DNA of 64,000 nucleotides from positions 1-64,000 of IMG/VR virus record IMGVR_UViG_3300025141_015097; one strand, given 5' to 3'. A program made the position numbers and the translations under genes. The notes under the pieces are model-generated. The model ran no database searches and had not been told where the DNA came from. It saw only the letters and a program-made list of their open reading frames with translations. The DNA comes from a virus. The first letter of the stretch is position 1. Every line of letters begins with the position of its first letter. Below, in pieces: positions 25,648-36,053 of this stretch.

Positions 25648-28600
25648 TTATTCTTCCTTCTCTTCCTCTTTGTTAACTTGCAAAGTAACTTTCAATTTTG
25701 CCATCTCGATCAACGAAAAATAGTCATAGGGCCAATTGAAACTATATTCCGGAGTTTGATAATTGTGTTTGTTTCGTATACTAGTATACTTCTCATATGT
25801 ATCGTAATAATTAGTTTGAGCCCTATATTTTATTTTGAAGATCTTAAATCTCAAATCTGAAGGTAGCTTACCGTCAAAACCAGCAAGCGTCAACATTTCA
25901 GGCGAAATCATCTCGCCGCTTTTTATTGGATGACTAATTTTTATTCTATTAAGAGTAGCATCGTGGCCAGACTCACTTATAGTAGTTGACAGATTTGCTC
26001 CAACATTATTATCCCAGTGATTTTGTAAATTAGTTTCACTTAAAATCTTAGTTGCTTCAAAAATATACATTGCAAAAGGCATCATAGTTTTCTCTTTGTA
26101 ATAATCATTAGCAGTTACTAATGGTTCAGCAGACTTGTCTCTGGTTTTAACAAAATCAAACTGTGGAATCATAACATATTTTCTCATTTTATTAATTAAG
26201 TCAACAATCGAATTTAACTCCTGCTTCGCTGTTTTGTCCTCTTTAACAATTGAATAAGCTTTTTCAAAATGCTCAATTGGAATATTAAAAAATTGCTCTT
26301 GACCAGACTTATCAGTATAAAAAGGTATAACAGCAATTCCCTCTTGTATTGGTTTTTTATGCTTTGTTACTCCAATTTTCTTTTCATCAAGCTCAAAACC
26401 ACATATATCAGCCAACGAGCCAGTGGTAGTTGAATCGGCTAAATCGGGAGTCTTGACTTGAAGAAACAACCCTTCCTCTGGGCTGGTAAAATTTGACCCT
26501 TGCTGTTGCCAAACACTAGGGAAAGAAGAAGAAGGAAGATGCATATCTTTAATCGTGTCGCTTGTATACGCGTAGTTTCGAATAATACTTTGCCACTTAG
26601 GAGCGATAGTCCACCTATCATCTTGAGCTAAACTAAAAATGTTAATACTGGAAGACAAAGTCATTGCTCCAGCGGGAGTCACATAGGTGCCGCCGCTGCG
26701 GATCTGATTTTGCATTCCTACGTTTACAAATGAAATATCCGAATTATTTGTAATATCGCTAAGCGTAAATTGTCCTTTCAAAAATCTTTCTGGTTCTGCG
26801 GCTGCAATTGCAGTTGGATCAAAAACAATCCTCGTATATGATTCATTCTCTCCCATGCTCATTGTTGGATTCAAACTGGCGTGTTTACAACACTTGCCGC
26901 CGCTGTAACAAACGGTGTGCCAGCCAGAGCCCAAAAAATCTGTGTCATCGGCGACGCCAGCTGGACTTAAAGAAAAATATGGTGGCACATGCTGAACGTA
27001 TGGGAAGGGCCCAAACCAATGCGGAGCAGTGGATTGTGCCCAGATACCCCTTTTCTTAAGAAAAACATCCATTGCAAATTTCTTAATATATGAAGTGCTG
27101 GTAGAATCAACCACTCCGTTGGCCACCTGCTCTAGTGTCATTTTATTTGTGCCGCCATTCCACAACTGGCCTTCTGCTGTCAAACTAGGCCAACTTGAGG
27201 TGGGCTGACTTTTGATTGTTGTAATATTTTGAGTATAGAAGTCAATTGTTTCTGCAAAAAAGTTATGCGCCATTTGCTCATAAATACCATTTGAAACTCC
27301 AATTGATCCAGTGCTATCTGACGGCATTTCATTATCAAAATCAAAAATTGCCAACTTTTGATATACTGGATTAAATTGAAAACGTTTTATTTTTTGTGCA
27401 TAGTTGGCCGGCTCAAGTATCGCTTCGAAAGGCATTCGATTCTCATAAACGTTATGACATCCGCCAGTAGGCTGCGTTTGGGCCCTATTTTGAGCCATAT
27501 CAACAAAAGGATAATCCACAGCAATGCCGGCCCTAATAGAATTATACATAATTCCGGGCGCATAAAATGGAGTTAACACAGTACGCCACGTCTTCTGGGG
27601 GCCTGTAAGATCAGCGTGTTTGCCATATGAGCGTGAAAACTGTTGTGCAAGATCTAAAGTGCGAAATACTGGATAAAATTCTTTTTCTGGTCTAAATTTA
27701 GTTATTATATCCATAGTAAACTCAATACCATCTGGTTCGCCATAATAATCACGTACTACACCCAAATTCTGTATTGTGTCAGAATGACTATAAGTTTCTA
27801 AAAGCAAAGAATTGCTACTAGTGATCGTCGTGACGCCGGGTCCAGATAAAGTCTGCGTCGTAGTACTTGCGCCGGTCACTTCTAATGTATATAAATTTTC
27901 TTGATAATAATCTGCAGCCTCGTTGGCATTTCCCACTACATCATGAATATATCTTGATATCTTGAATTCTGGAAGAATTGAATATCCTCCAGTTTTTGCA
28001 CGCGTAGATATATCTGCAGACCATCCGGCATACGTTTCTGGGAACGGGGGAAGCCCCGGGGTGCCTGATGCGGTAAGCGTAGTAACCGTGATGCCATCCT
28101 CATTGGGAAAGCGATTATTTGTTACATCTGACGCCGGGCGGCAATGACCATAAAATCTGCCGAACCTAGGGCCGACGCCGGCGCCGACGTTGGTGCCGGG
28201 GACTGCGCCATCGTCCGTGCTGGAGCCTGTTCCACAGGGGTCCGAAGCAGCAACGCCGAAAGTATTTGGCAAATAGCATGTGTCAAATCGCATTAATTCG
28301 CCTGAATATTCTACAAATTCGCCTTCAGAATCTTTGCCGGCTGAACCGGTTATAACTTCCATAGGCCACGAACTCATATGAATGCCAGTAACCCCCTGTG
28401 AATTTGTTCTTTGCTGAATTCTTCCCGTATAAATGGTGCCAGCACCGGAGTCGGAATTGTCAGGGCCCGATATATTATTCCAGAATGATTCATATGTGGG
28501 CCTATTAATAATATGACTTTTGCCAACATTTTCATCACGCGGAAATACAACTTCAGAATAATTCACAGTAGTCCACGGCTCATCAGCCATTTTTACAAAT

Positions 28601-30894
28601 TCTGAACTTTTATATCTTGGATTAATGCCAAACTCATCATTAAAATCGCTCAGGGCGGCCGACTCTTGATCATATACATCTTTTGTAAAAAAGTGATATT
28701 TATTGCCAAACGGCAAACTTACTGACAATTCTTTTTCATTTTTAACCAAATTAAATTCTGTCGGCGAGTGCTTGGTAGTAATCGGAGTTTGATTAATCCT
28801 ATAGCGTTTTATAACAGACTTTCCATTGACATCGGCTGCTAGAATTTGATTTTCATAAACATTGCTTTCGCGAAGATGCCGTGCGACAGGGTGGTCGCCG
28901 GTTCGAAGTTGTTTCCAAGAGGGATATCCATAAGGCCCATTATAATTTTGGTATACAAATCTCAACACAGGATCCATTGAGCCGTTGTCCTCCTGAAGAG
29001 CCAGCGTCTGGTCATCCCCAACAAGGAATATATATTCATTCAACCACGGCCGCTTCGCTTCGCCGCTGGCGCCTTCGATGTCTCCGCCGCTTGATAAAAT
29101 ATTTTCTGATCCAGTTATGTCGATATGCCCCGCAACAATAGTATTCATACCGACAAAATCAATCCCGTCATTAAGAGTTGACTGCTCTGAAGCGCCATGA
29201 TAGGCCACAATCACTGTGCCCTCACTTTTACTCACAAACGAAATATCTTCAGCGCCGGTAGAATAATCATAGCCCAGCCATGGTAAAAAAGCGGAAGATG
29301 TCAGCGTAGACACATCTACCAAATCAGATTGTATTGAGGCTGTAGTCGCAATCAAACTAGAAGAGATTACATACGCCGAGGCCTCTCTTACCCAACTATA
29401 TTGTAATTCTGTTCTTGGTATTTGCCTACTAACAAACCAATTATCGTATGAAACGCTAGCGCTTGCAGCGATTGGTGAAGAGTGATCGGGGCCGGCATAA
29501 AATTTATTAGGCTGTCTCAGCGTGTTTCTAGGCGTCTTATGAAATGAAGCGCTTGTCGGCGTGCTTGAATCATATCCGCCACTTAAAGAGTGTCTGGTAT
29601 ATAAAACATCCAGCGCCCTTCTCATATCATAATTTCGCCATGGAAGTGCATTATATGGAGAATACTGTCCTGATTCAATATCCAGATATGCTGTCGAACT
29701 TTCTAATATTCCGCCGGGTGCAGAAAATCTCTCAACAAAAACATGGCTATTGGCAACGTCGGTGCGGTCGAGGCGCTCATATTCTGTAATGGGTATACCG
29801 GCAGACCAACTTACATGAGGCGAGACTGTTTCCACCACAGAAATTGTGCCGTTACGCGTAATATATCTATTATTTATATCTCTACCAGAAGTTTGCACAA
29901 TTTCATATGAAGAACTATAGTTGCCAATACTATGATACTGACTAGCCGAAGCAGAAACAGTTCGAATATTTCTAATGTTTACAGGGCGTTTCGCATATTC
30001 TCCTCTTGTATATTTCCCAACAGGCTTATTCGGATCATAATCTGCATTGACAAATCTAGGATTACTAACTAGAATTAAATTATTGGCTGCTTCAACGGCA
30101 ATTCTATATCCTTCGCTTCGCTCATTAGACTCAGTTACAAGCAACTGTCCATGCCTGTATTGATAACCGCCAACATTTTTTTCTGGCCAAGGGCCCTGCA
30201 GTGGTATTTCGCCATAAGAATCTAAGTGCATATTTTCTAATGAAATATTATACTCCAGATCAGTTAAATCATATGAGCCGGGCGCAGAAGAACTAAAAAC
30301 TGCAAAGGGTAATCTTTCTTGTCTGTAATATGTTTTCTCTGGGTCGCTAACAGCAGTACCATCATAACAACGCATAGGCATTTTTCGTTTAGGATCAACA
30401 TAATATAGTGTAGTTTGATCCAAGCCATCGTCCACTGCTTTAAATGGCAATTCGTAGTCGTCGTCTACAGACTGAGTATAAAATTCGACATAAATCCCAT
30501 CAGCAGGGTCGCCATGGATTGTTGTTTTTTCTTCTTCGTATTTTCCGTAAATATAATTTACATTTTGTTTTCTTTTGGGGTTTGCGCCCGGGCGGTAAGT
30601 ACGACCAATTTCATAAAAATCTTTTACTGGAGTATAATGTTCCCGCTGCAATCTTTTGACTTCATTCCACTGCAATTGAGCCCTAGTTTTGTTATAAGTA
30701 AAGGGCTCTCGATCTCGTTCCGCTCTATATTTCCACCAAGAGGCATGTCTTCTTTCACTGCCAAGAGAAACATCAGTAGAAGATGTCGGAGCGGAAAACT
30801 CAACATATGAAATATATCGTGGACCATCAGCCGTAGTTACACTGCTAAGGCCGGCACTTCTCTCAAAATGTTCAGATTTTTCTTTCTTTGGCAT
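25648..30894 (-). CDS. Giant virion structural protein (1748 aa), unknown
   Basis: This is the longest gene in the window. The product is Ser/Thr/Tyr/Gly-rich with few charged runs in its first two thirds, as in extended beta structures of fibres or baseplate arms, and becomes more charged and helical at the C-terminus (last 300 residues, ending KEEEKEE). No LamG or collagen-like repeat is obvious. A Cys-pair segment GGKCCKHASLNP lies near 1335. Start and stop overlap the flanking giant gene by one base (TAATG). It is probably a tail fibre or peripheral baseplate protein, by size, composition and neighbours. Confidence 0.65.
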   Translation of the reverse strand: MPKKEKSEHFERSAGLSSVTTADGPRYISYVEFSAPTSSTDVSLGSERRHASWWKYRAERDREPFTYNKTRAQLQWNEVKRLQREHYTPVKDFYEIGRTYRPGANPKRKQNVNYIYGKYEEEKTTIHGDPADGIYVEFYTQSVDDDYELPFKAVDDGLDQTTLYYVDPKRKMPMRCYDGTAVSDPEKTYYRQERLPFAVFSSSAPGSYDLTDLEYNISLENMHLDSYGEIPLQGPWPEKNVGGYQYRHGQLLVTESNERSEGYRIAVEAANNLILVSNPRFVNADYDPNKPVGKYTRGEYAKRPVNIRNIRTVSASASQYHSIGNYSSSYEIVQTSGRDINNRYITRNGTISVVETVSPHVSWSAGIPITEYERLDRTDVANSHVFVERFSAPGGILESSTAYLDIESGQYSPYNALPWRNYDMRRALDVLYTRHSLSGGYDSSTPTSASFHKTPRNTLRQPNKFYAGPDHSSPIAASASVSYDNWFVSRQIPRTELQYSWVREASAYVISSSLIATTASIQSDLVDVSTLTSSAFLPWLGYDYSTGAEDISFVSKSEGTVIVAYHGASEQSTLNDGIDFVGMNTIVAGHIDITGSENILSSGGDIEGASGEAKRPWLNEYIFLVGDDQTLALQEDNGSMDPVLRFVYQNYNGPYGYPSWKQLRTGDHPVARHLRESNVYENQILAADVNGKSVIKRYRINQTPITTKHSPTEFNLVKNEKELSVSLPFGNKYHFFTKDVYDQESAALSDFNDEFGINPRYKSSEFVKMADEPWTTVNYSEVVFPRDENVGKSHIINRPTYESFWNNISGPDNSDSGAGTIYTGRIQQRTNSQGVTGIHMSSWPMEVITGSAGKDSEGEFVEYSGELMRFDTCYLPNTFGVAASDPCGTGSSTDDGAVPGTNVGAGVGPRFGRFYGHCRPASDVTNNRFPNEDGITVTTLTASGTPGLPPFPETYAGWSADISTRAKTGGYSILPEFKISRYIHDVVGNANEAADYYQENLYTLEVTGASTTTQTLSGPGVTTITSSNSLLLETYSHSDTIQNLGVVRDYYGEPDGIEFTMDIITKFRPEKEFYPVFRTLDLAQQFSRSYGKHADLTGPQKTWRTVLTPFYAPGIMYNSIRAGIAVDYPFVDMAQNRAQTQPTGGCHNVYENRMPFEAILEPANYAQKIKRFQFNPVYQKLAIFDFDNEMPSDSTGSIGVSNGIYEQMAHNFFAETIDFYTQNITTIKSQPTSSWPSLTAEGQLWNGGTNKMTLEQVANGVVDSTSTSYIKKFAMDVFLKKRGIWAQSTAPHWFGPFPYVQHVPPYFSLSPAGVADDTDFLGSGWHTVCYSGGKCCKHASLNPTMSMGENESYTRIVFDPTAIAAAEPERFLKGQFTLSDITNNSDISFVNVGMQNQIRSGGTYVTPAGAMTLSSSINIFSLAQDDRWTIAPKWQSIIRNYAYTSDTIKDMHLPSSSFPSVWQQQGSNFTSPEEGLFLQVKTPDLADSTTTGSLADICGFELDEKKIGVTKHKKPIQEGIAVIPFYTDKSGQEQFFNIPIEHFEKAYSIVKEDKTAKQELNSIVDLINKMRKYVMIPQFDFVKTRDKSAEPLVTANDYYKEKTMMPFAMYIFEATKILSETNLQNHWDNNVGANLSTTISESGHDATLNRIKISHPIKSGEMISPEMLTLAGFDGKLPSDLRFKIFKIKYRAQTNYYDTYEKYTSIRNKHNYQTPEYSFNWPYDYFSLIEMAKLKVTLQVNKEEEKEE

Positions 30895-33800
30895 TATCTT
30901 CCTCCACCACCGCCGCAGTCGATCTTGGGGTCACAGCAAGGCGGATCGTTTATGTTGGTGCATTTATCCATCGGCTCATCCGCCACATTGCTGCACTTGT
31001 GACAATTTTCACAAAGCAAAGGTGAGCCGGTTACAGGATCACAATCACCCGCCTTCTTTATGCTGTCATTGCAAATTGTTTTAACAGTGTCGTCGCGGGA
31101 TCTACAAGTTTCACAAGATTTGTCAGTGTGTTTTATGCACTGCCAACCAAAATAATATTGCCCCATTGCAGCAAATCCATAATTAGCACTATCTGCTGTA
31201 TTTAAGCAGCACTTAAACCTACATTTTTCTGGTGCGTCAACAACCCTGCTATCGTTTGAGATAATTAAATTTAATGCATATGCAGCGGCGCCCTTACCAA
31301 AACTTTCGGCTGCAGCAACAGTGCAAGCTGGGAAAGTGCACCCATCGTTATCAGCTAGCGCCGGCTCATCTGCAGGGGGGTTTTGGCCAGCGTTTGGACC
31401 TTGAGTAAGCTTGCCATAATTCGAAGACGGAATCTTAATAGTATAACCATCTTGTTTATGTCTATGAAAATCCGATTTGCAAACATAATTATATCTGCAC
31501 ACCTCTTTATTATACTGTGTACTTGGATCACAAAGATCCACGACCCAAGGGAAGTTGCCATACACGTATTCTTTATAATTGCCGGCTGTGTCGTCATAAC
31601 AGCATTTATATTTGCACTTATATGGATTATGATGAGTCGCTATAGATGTGCAATTGATACAATCTTTGTCATCCTTGCTCATGCTCTTGCCGGCTTTGCA
31701 ACCGGCTATTTGACAACAATAATGTTCAGTTTTGCCGGCTTTAACGCACGCCTCAGTTTTGAGCTTTGGGTCAGCAGGATTCAAAATTTCTAAACCAAGA
31801 TCCTTCTCTGACTGGTTTAACTTCTTCTTGCACGCATAATACGAACACTTACTTTTGTCGCATGCGCTACATTCCCCTGCCGGAAGTTGTTTAAATTTAT
31901 TCCATGTTTTATCTTCTTTACAAGAATTAAACGCCTTATCATCACAACAACCTGTTTTACCTTCGTATTCACATAGACTATTGTCTTTTGTGGCCGCGCA
32001 CTTGTCGGGACCGGCTGCTAATTTATCTAATTTGTCCTTTACAGTTTTGTTTTTAAACCAATGGTTCGTCGCGCTGGCGTCATGACAGCCCTTAACGTAT
32101 TTGCAGCACTTGCCACCCTTGCATTCTTCACCGTAGCCTTTATATTTTGGACTATAGTTCTTTGCACACTTATCTATACAACCATACGTATATTTACACT
32201 TTGAATTATCCGCATAGTCCGGGCTGGTACAATTATCAAAGTTGATGGCGAGCTTGTCCCCGCACCCTTTCCACACACATGAGCCATCTTGATGTTTAGT
32301 AACTTTCTTTCCAGTAAGAGTTGTGAGATAGTTATCTGCCGTTTTGCCATCCTTCCCATGCAACTCCGGAGCTTTTTTGCAAATAGCCTCTGATAAGCTC
32401 TTGCAACCAAGAACTGGTGGTGGCGGTGGTGGCTTTGGCTTCGGTGGCGCCTTGTATTTGGTTACCAGCTTCGCAGTTTCAGGATCAACATCCTCAATTT
32501 CATCAGGATAATCCTCGCTTACATCAACCCAAATCGGCTCATCCGGGCCGGTGTTACCGGGTGATCCAAAATTCGGAACATCCACAAATAAGGGTGGGCG
32601 ATGCTGATATTTGTTACGCGATAAAATATGATTTTCAACTATAGTGCGAACTTCCTTCGAAGCATTCGCAGAAGCAGGAATTAAATTTGACACTGCGGTG
32701 TCAAGTGCATTGTCTAACCACTTATACAATTCCACAAATTTTTCTATATCTGAAACTTCCTCAATCTTATCAAAAAACATATGTCTAAGTTTTTCTAGAC
32801 CCTTGTATTTTCCTCTAAAACGATTTACTGGTTCTCCAATTTGATTATTAAAATCAATGATAGAGGCAAAGAAGTTTAACATTCTTCTAGAAATTATCTC
32901 ATACATGCTGGCTTCTATCGAAAAGAAGTGTTTTACCGGCCTAGATTCTCTAGTGAAAAAGAGATCGTCTGTAGACAAAATGTTTACAAGATCACTAGAA
33001 TATAAATTTTCTGGTTGTAACTGTCTGGTTGTTGGAATAAATTCAAAATTTGTTGGCGATTTGTTGGCTGTAAAGCCATAGCCCTTGGCAGTATGATTAG
33101 TTTTGGTATGAGCAGCAAAAGCACCATAGCTATGTGACACCAGCGCGGAATACGTCGTCGTAAGTCCCGAGAACTCCTTAGTACGATAAGCCGGATAAGA
33201 ACCCGAAGCAACATCTCTTATCAAAAATTCTCCACTTGAATCAGCCGTTGGGGTTGTTTCAAAATCCCAGTTAAGAGCTAGCGCTTCCGCTTGAGGAATA
33301 TGAATACTAGACGAGAGGCCAGCTTCTGCCGAAGCAGTTGTGACAGTCCTACCGGGGTTGAGTCGACCAAAGTTATTTGGATCTCTAGCGTGGTGGCGCA
33401 TTTCTTCATCAGAAATATAATCATGCCACACTCGCAAAGAAGATAAACGAACATCAGATTTTTGTAAGATGCTCCCAGTAAAGCCATCTCTGTGTGCGCC
33501 AACAAAGAATCTTTTGTTGGAACCCGTTATAAAGTCGCCAGCTTTTTCTGTAGTAATGGAGGTTGACAAAGAAAATTCATCTAACACTTCTCCCAAATAA
33601 TTGTTAATGCCATAAAATTCTAAACTAAACCCAGAAGAAGTAATTACATTTGAAGAAATCGGATAATTGTCAGGCCTAACTCTAACGGCGAAGTTCCATT
33701 TTGAATTATCATATACTTTTGCACTGGATGCTCCGTCTTGCGGATATGTGGTAGTCTTAATTTCTTCGAAAAATTCAGTTGAGGACTTTAACCTAAAATA

Positions 33801-36053
33801 AACACGTTCGCCGTTGTCAACCTTAACGGCCTCCACCTGAAAGTCTCTGTCTGGGCTGCCAAACAATGAATCCTCATCGTCCGCGCTTGCCGTAGAACTG
33901 TGACAGCCAAACAAAGAAGCGCTTGTTAACAATTCTAAATCTGCCGAACCAGTGTAACTTGTGGTAAGAAGTTTTGGAAAAATGACTTCAGCTTCGACAC
34001 TAAATGGTATATAAAGGTCTGAAGATGCTGAAATAAAACCATAATCACTTGAAGAACTGGGGTATTGATATACCACAGCCGCTCTATCGTCGGATTTATT
34101 ATTAAATCCAGTAAAATTCATAACTTTCTTTTTTGTAGTTACTGATTCGTATGTACCTGTTAATTCGTATTCGACATTATCGCCATATAAATTAAGCCTG
34201 AATAGATCATCGTCTATTCCGAAACAACGAAAAAGATTACGAAAAGCCTTTTCAGTTCCTTTAGATTTATTAATATATGAAAGATTGTTATAAATGTTTT
34301 TATATATTAAGTTTTTAATATTGTGAAGCTTATCTTCATATAATTTTTGTTCATCCCGAGCCAAAATTTGCTCAAGCACTTTAGGTTGTAAAAATATTTC
34401 AGGCGGATCGAACCCTGCAGATGTTAATAATTTCTTATTGTATGGCACCGGCTTTATACTTCCAGAAGCATAATATGGCTCTTTAAGTCGATTTATGTAA
34501 CCAATTTGCCCATATAGCGTATCTAAATAACTGGCCATTATTTGCAATAAATCAGATAACGTCTCGCCGGTTTCATTATCTTCGTCCCTTATCCACTGAG
34601 GCACTGAATTATAAAGACTGGCGTTGTTTGCTGCATCGTGCTGTGAGCCGCTATTTTCTAAATCTGTTATAAGTGTTTGTACGTCTGAGTGACTGCTATA
34701 AACAACCGGGCTTCCCTTTTCTTCGTTGGCTGCACCGGACTCAACTATGGCCGAGGTGTTGGAACGAGAAGCAGAAGAGTATCCCACCCATCTTCCGTTC
34801 GAAACGCGACCGGAATAATCTAAAACAAGATCGTCGCCGCCGGCTGCAGTTGAACTAGTAGTAGAGCCCAAAATACCTTCGTTAAACTTATAATATACAC
34901 CCAAATCAACCAAGTTCTTGTCTATGCTACTGCTATAATAATATTTTGCAGAATCTGTGTTGGTTCCGCCAGCAACGTTAGTAAAATAATGTCGACCTAT
35001 TTCTTGTGCAGTTCTCTCTGTCTTCCAAAAACGAAACTCATCAATTGAGCCACTTACTTTGTACCAGCCAATGCCATCGACGCCGGGTGAAGCGGGGCGA
35101 TCTGCTGCATAGGCGCCAAGAGTTGCAAAAGAAGACGTTGCAAAAGACGCCGAATAATTAGAGAGGCCTCTCCATGTCGTTAAATCGTCGTAAGTTTCAA
35201 CAACATTTGTATCTACATGCTTACCATCAACATATAGAGAGGTGTTTATGTAATTATCGTTGACATTTTTCTTAACTGATATGGCATAATGGTGCCACTT
35301 GCCGTCAGCAATATTTGAAAGTCCAGTTTCTAAACCAATATCTATAATATTTGTAAGGCCAGTGCCTTTAATCCTATCTTTTACATATATTTTTGTTTGA
35401 GTAGTTGCAGTATTATACAAATATATTTCAAACTGCCTATGGTTAACGTCCTTTACCCACGCGACCGATCTTAAATCAAAAATTACTTCATATACGGTTT
35501 GTGTGCTTGTGTTTGGCCACTCGTCTTTTTTAAACCAAAACTCTACAGTGTTTCCCCGAACATACTCAAGCTTAAGATTGCTCTCTTGTGCTACTGCTGG
35601 CTTATAAATGTTGCCAAGGTTGGGCCCACCATAAAATAAAACATACTCTTTATTAACAGGATCGCCAACAGCGCTGTCTTTGGAGCCCCAGCCATTTGGT
35701 GAAAAGTTTGCATATCCGGTCTTTTTCGGGTAATTGTTATCAAAAACATATTGCCCCAATGGAGTTAAATCATTATAAAATTTAAGTTGTTCGGCCAATG
35801 AACCATCATACGGATATTGGTTATAAATTCTTTTTATTATATTTGAGTAATATTTACTAGCTGAACCGAACTTTGCAAAATTAGCAGGATCGCCATAATC
35901 TAAATCAGGTATATATTGACTTTTATCTCTAGAATGTTCCCTAACCAACTCAGGCGATTCGGCATCCGAAAACAAATCTGCATATGTCTTTTTTGTTAAG
36001 CCACGAGTACCTGCCAATTGTTGCTTATGTTTTTCAAGATAATCTTTGCTCAT
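30894..36053 (-). CDS. Giant tail/fibre protein with LamG-like domain and Cys-rich repeat tail (1719 aa)
   Basis: An N-terminal structural part (1 to about 130) is followed by a LamG/concanavalin-like domain (about 150-360: NTVEFWFKKDEW, KWHHYAISVKK, LYVDGKHVD, GSIDEFRFWKTERTAQEI), the usual arrangement of a carbohydrate-binding lectin fold. The middle (about 480-1200) is mixed beta and helix with a second LamG-like stretch near 710-900 (VYFRLKSS, LSSLRVWHDYISDEEM). A proline-rich linker near 1200-1212 leads to about 505 residues packed with cysteine in degenerate GCxDxxAxNYxxxxxxxDxSCxY-type repeats. This is likely a host-surface binding fibre or baseplate protein. The Cys-rich end is unusual for a phage protein. 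Confidence 0.75.
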   Translation of the reverse strand: MSKDYLEKHKQQLAGTRGLTKKTYADLFSDAESPELVREHSRDKSQYIPDLDYGDPANFAKFGSASKYYSNIIKRIYNQYPYDGSLAEQLKFYNDLTPLGQYVFDNNYPKKTGYANFSPNGWGSKDSAVGDPVNKEYVLFYGGPNLGNIYKPAVAQESNLKLEYVRGNTVEFWFKKDEWPNTSTQTVYEVIFDLRSVAWVKDVNHRQFEIYLYNTATTQTKIYVKDRIKGTGLTNIIDIGLETGLSNIADGKWHHYAISVKKNVNDNYINTSLYVDGKHVDTNVVETYDDLTTWRGLSNYSASFATSSFATLGAYAADRPASPGVDGIGWYKVSGSIDEFRFWKTERTAQEIGRHYFTNVAGGTNTDSAKYYYSSSIDKNLVDLGVYYKFNEGILGSTTSSTAAGGDDLVLDYSGRVSNGRWVGYSSASRSNTSAIVESGAANEEKGSPVVYSSHSDVQTLITDLENSGSQHDAANNASLYNSVPQWIRDEDNETGETLSDLLQIMASYLDTLYGQIGYINRLKEPYYASGSIKPVPYNKKLLTSAGFDPPEIFLQPKVLEQILARDEQKLYEDKLHNIKNLIYKNIYNNLSYINKSKGTEKAFRNLFRCFGIDDDLFRLNLYGDNVEYELTGTYESVTTKKKVMNFTGFNNKSDDRAAVVYQYPSSSSDYGFISASSDLYIPFSVEAEVIFPKLLTTSYTGSADLELLTSASLFGCHSSTASADDEDSLFGSPDRDFQVEAVKVDNGERVYFRLKSSTEFFEEIKTTTYPQDGASSAKVYDNSKWNFAVRVRPDNYPISSNVITSSGFSLEFYGINNYLGEVLDEFSLSTSITTEKAGDFITGSNKRFFVGAHRDGFTGSILQKSDVRLSSLRVWHDYISDEEMRHHARDPNNFGRLNPGRTVTTASAEAGLSSSIHIPQAEALALNWDFETTPTADSSGEFLIRDVASGSYPAYRTKEFSGLTTTYSALVSHSYGAFAAHTKTNHTAKGYGFTANKSPTNFEFIPTTRQLQPENLYSSDLVNILSTDDLFFTRESRPVKHFFSIEASMYEIISRRMLNFFASIIDFNNQIGEPVNRFRGKYKGLEKLRHMFFDKIEEVSDIEKFVELYKWLDNALDTAVSNLIPASANASKEVRTIVENHILSRNKYQHRPPLFVDVPNFGSPGNTGPDEPIWVDVSEDYPDEIEDVDPETAKLVTKYKAPPKPKPPPPPPVLGCKSLSEAICKKAPELHGKDGKTADNYLTTLTGKKVTKHQDGSCVWKGCGDKLAINFDNCTSPDYADNSKCKYTYGCIDKCAKNYSPKYKGYGEECKGGKCCKYVKGCHDASATNHWFKNKTVKDKLDKLAAGPDKCAATKDNSLCEYEGKTGCCDDKAFNSCKEDKTWNKFKQLPAGECSACDKSKCSYYACKKKLNQSEKDLGLEILNPADPKLKTEACVKAGKTEHYCCQIAGCKAGKSMSKDDKDCINCTSIATHHNPYKCKYKCCYDDTAGNYKEYVYGNFPWVVDLCDPSTQYNKEVCRYNYVCKSDFHRHKQDGYTIKIPSSNYGKLTQGPNAGQNPPADEPALADNDGCTFPACTVAAAESFGKGAAAYALNLIISNDSRVVDAPEKCRFKCCLNTADSANYGFAAMGQYYFGWQCIKHTDKSCETCRSRDDTVKTICNDSIKKAGDCDPVTGSPLLCENCHKCSNVADEPMDKCTNINDPPCCDPKIDCGGGGGR
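30950..32412 (-). repeat. Degenerate Cys-rich protein repeats
   Basis: The C-terminal 500 residues of the 1719-residue protein contain many units built on CxDxxAxNY...Cx[YF] (for example GCIDKCAKNYSP, GCHDASATNHW, GCCDDKAFNSC, CCYDDTAGNYKE). Units are about 35-60 residues and diverged. The pattern recalls the GCTDPxAxNYNPxAxxDDGSC repeats common on secreted proteins of marine Bacteroidetes. Paired cysteines could form disulphides after release or bind metal. Confidence 0.6.
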
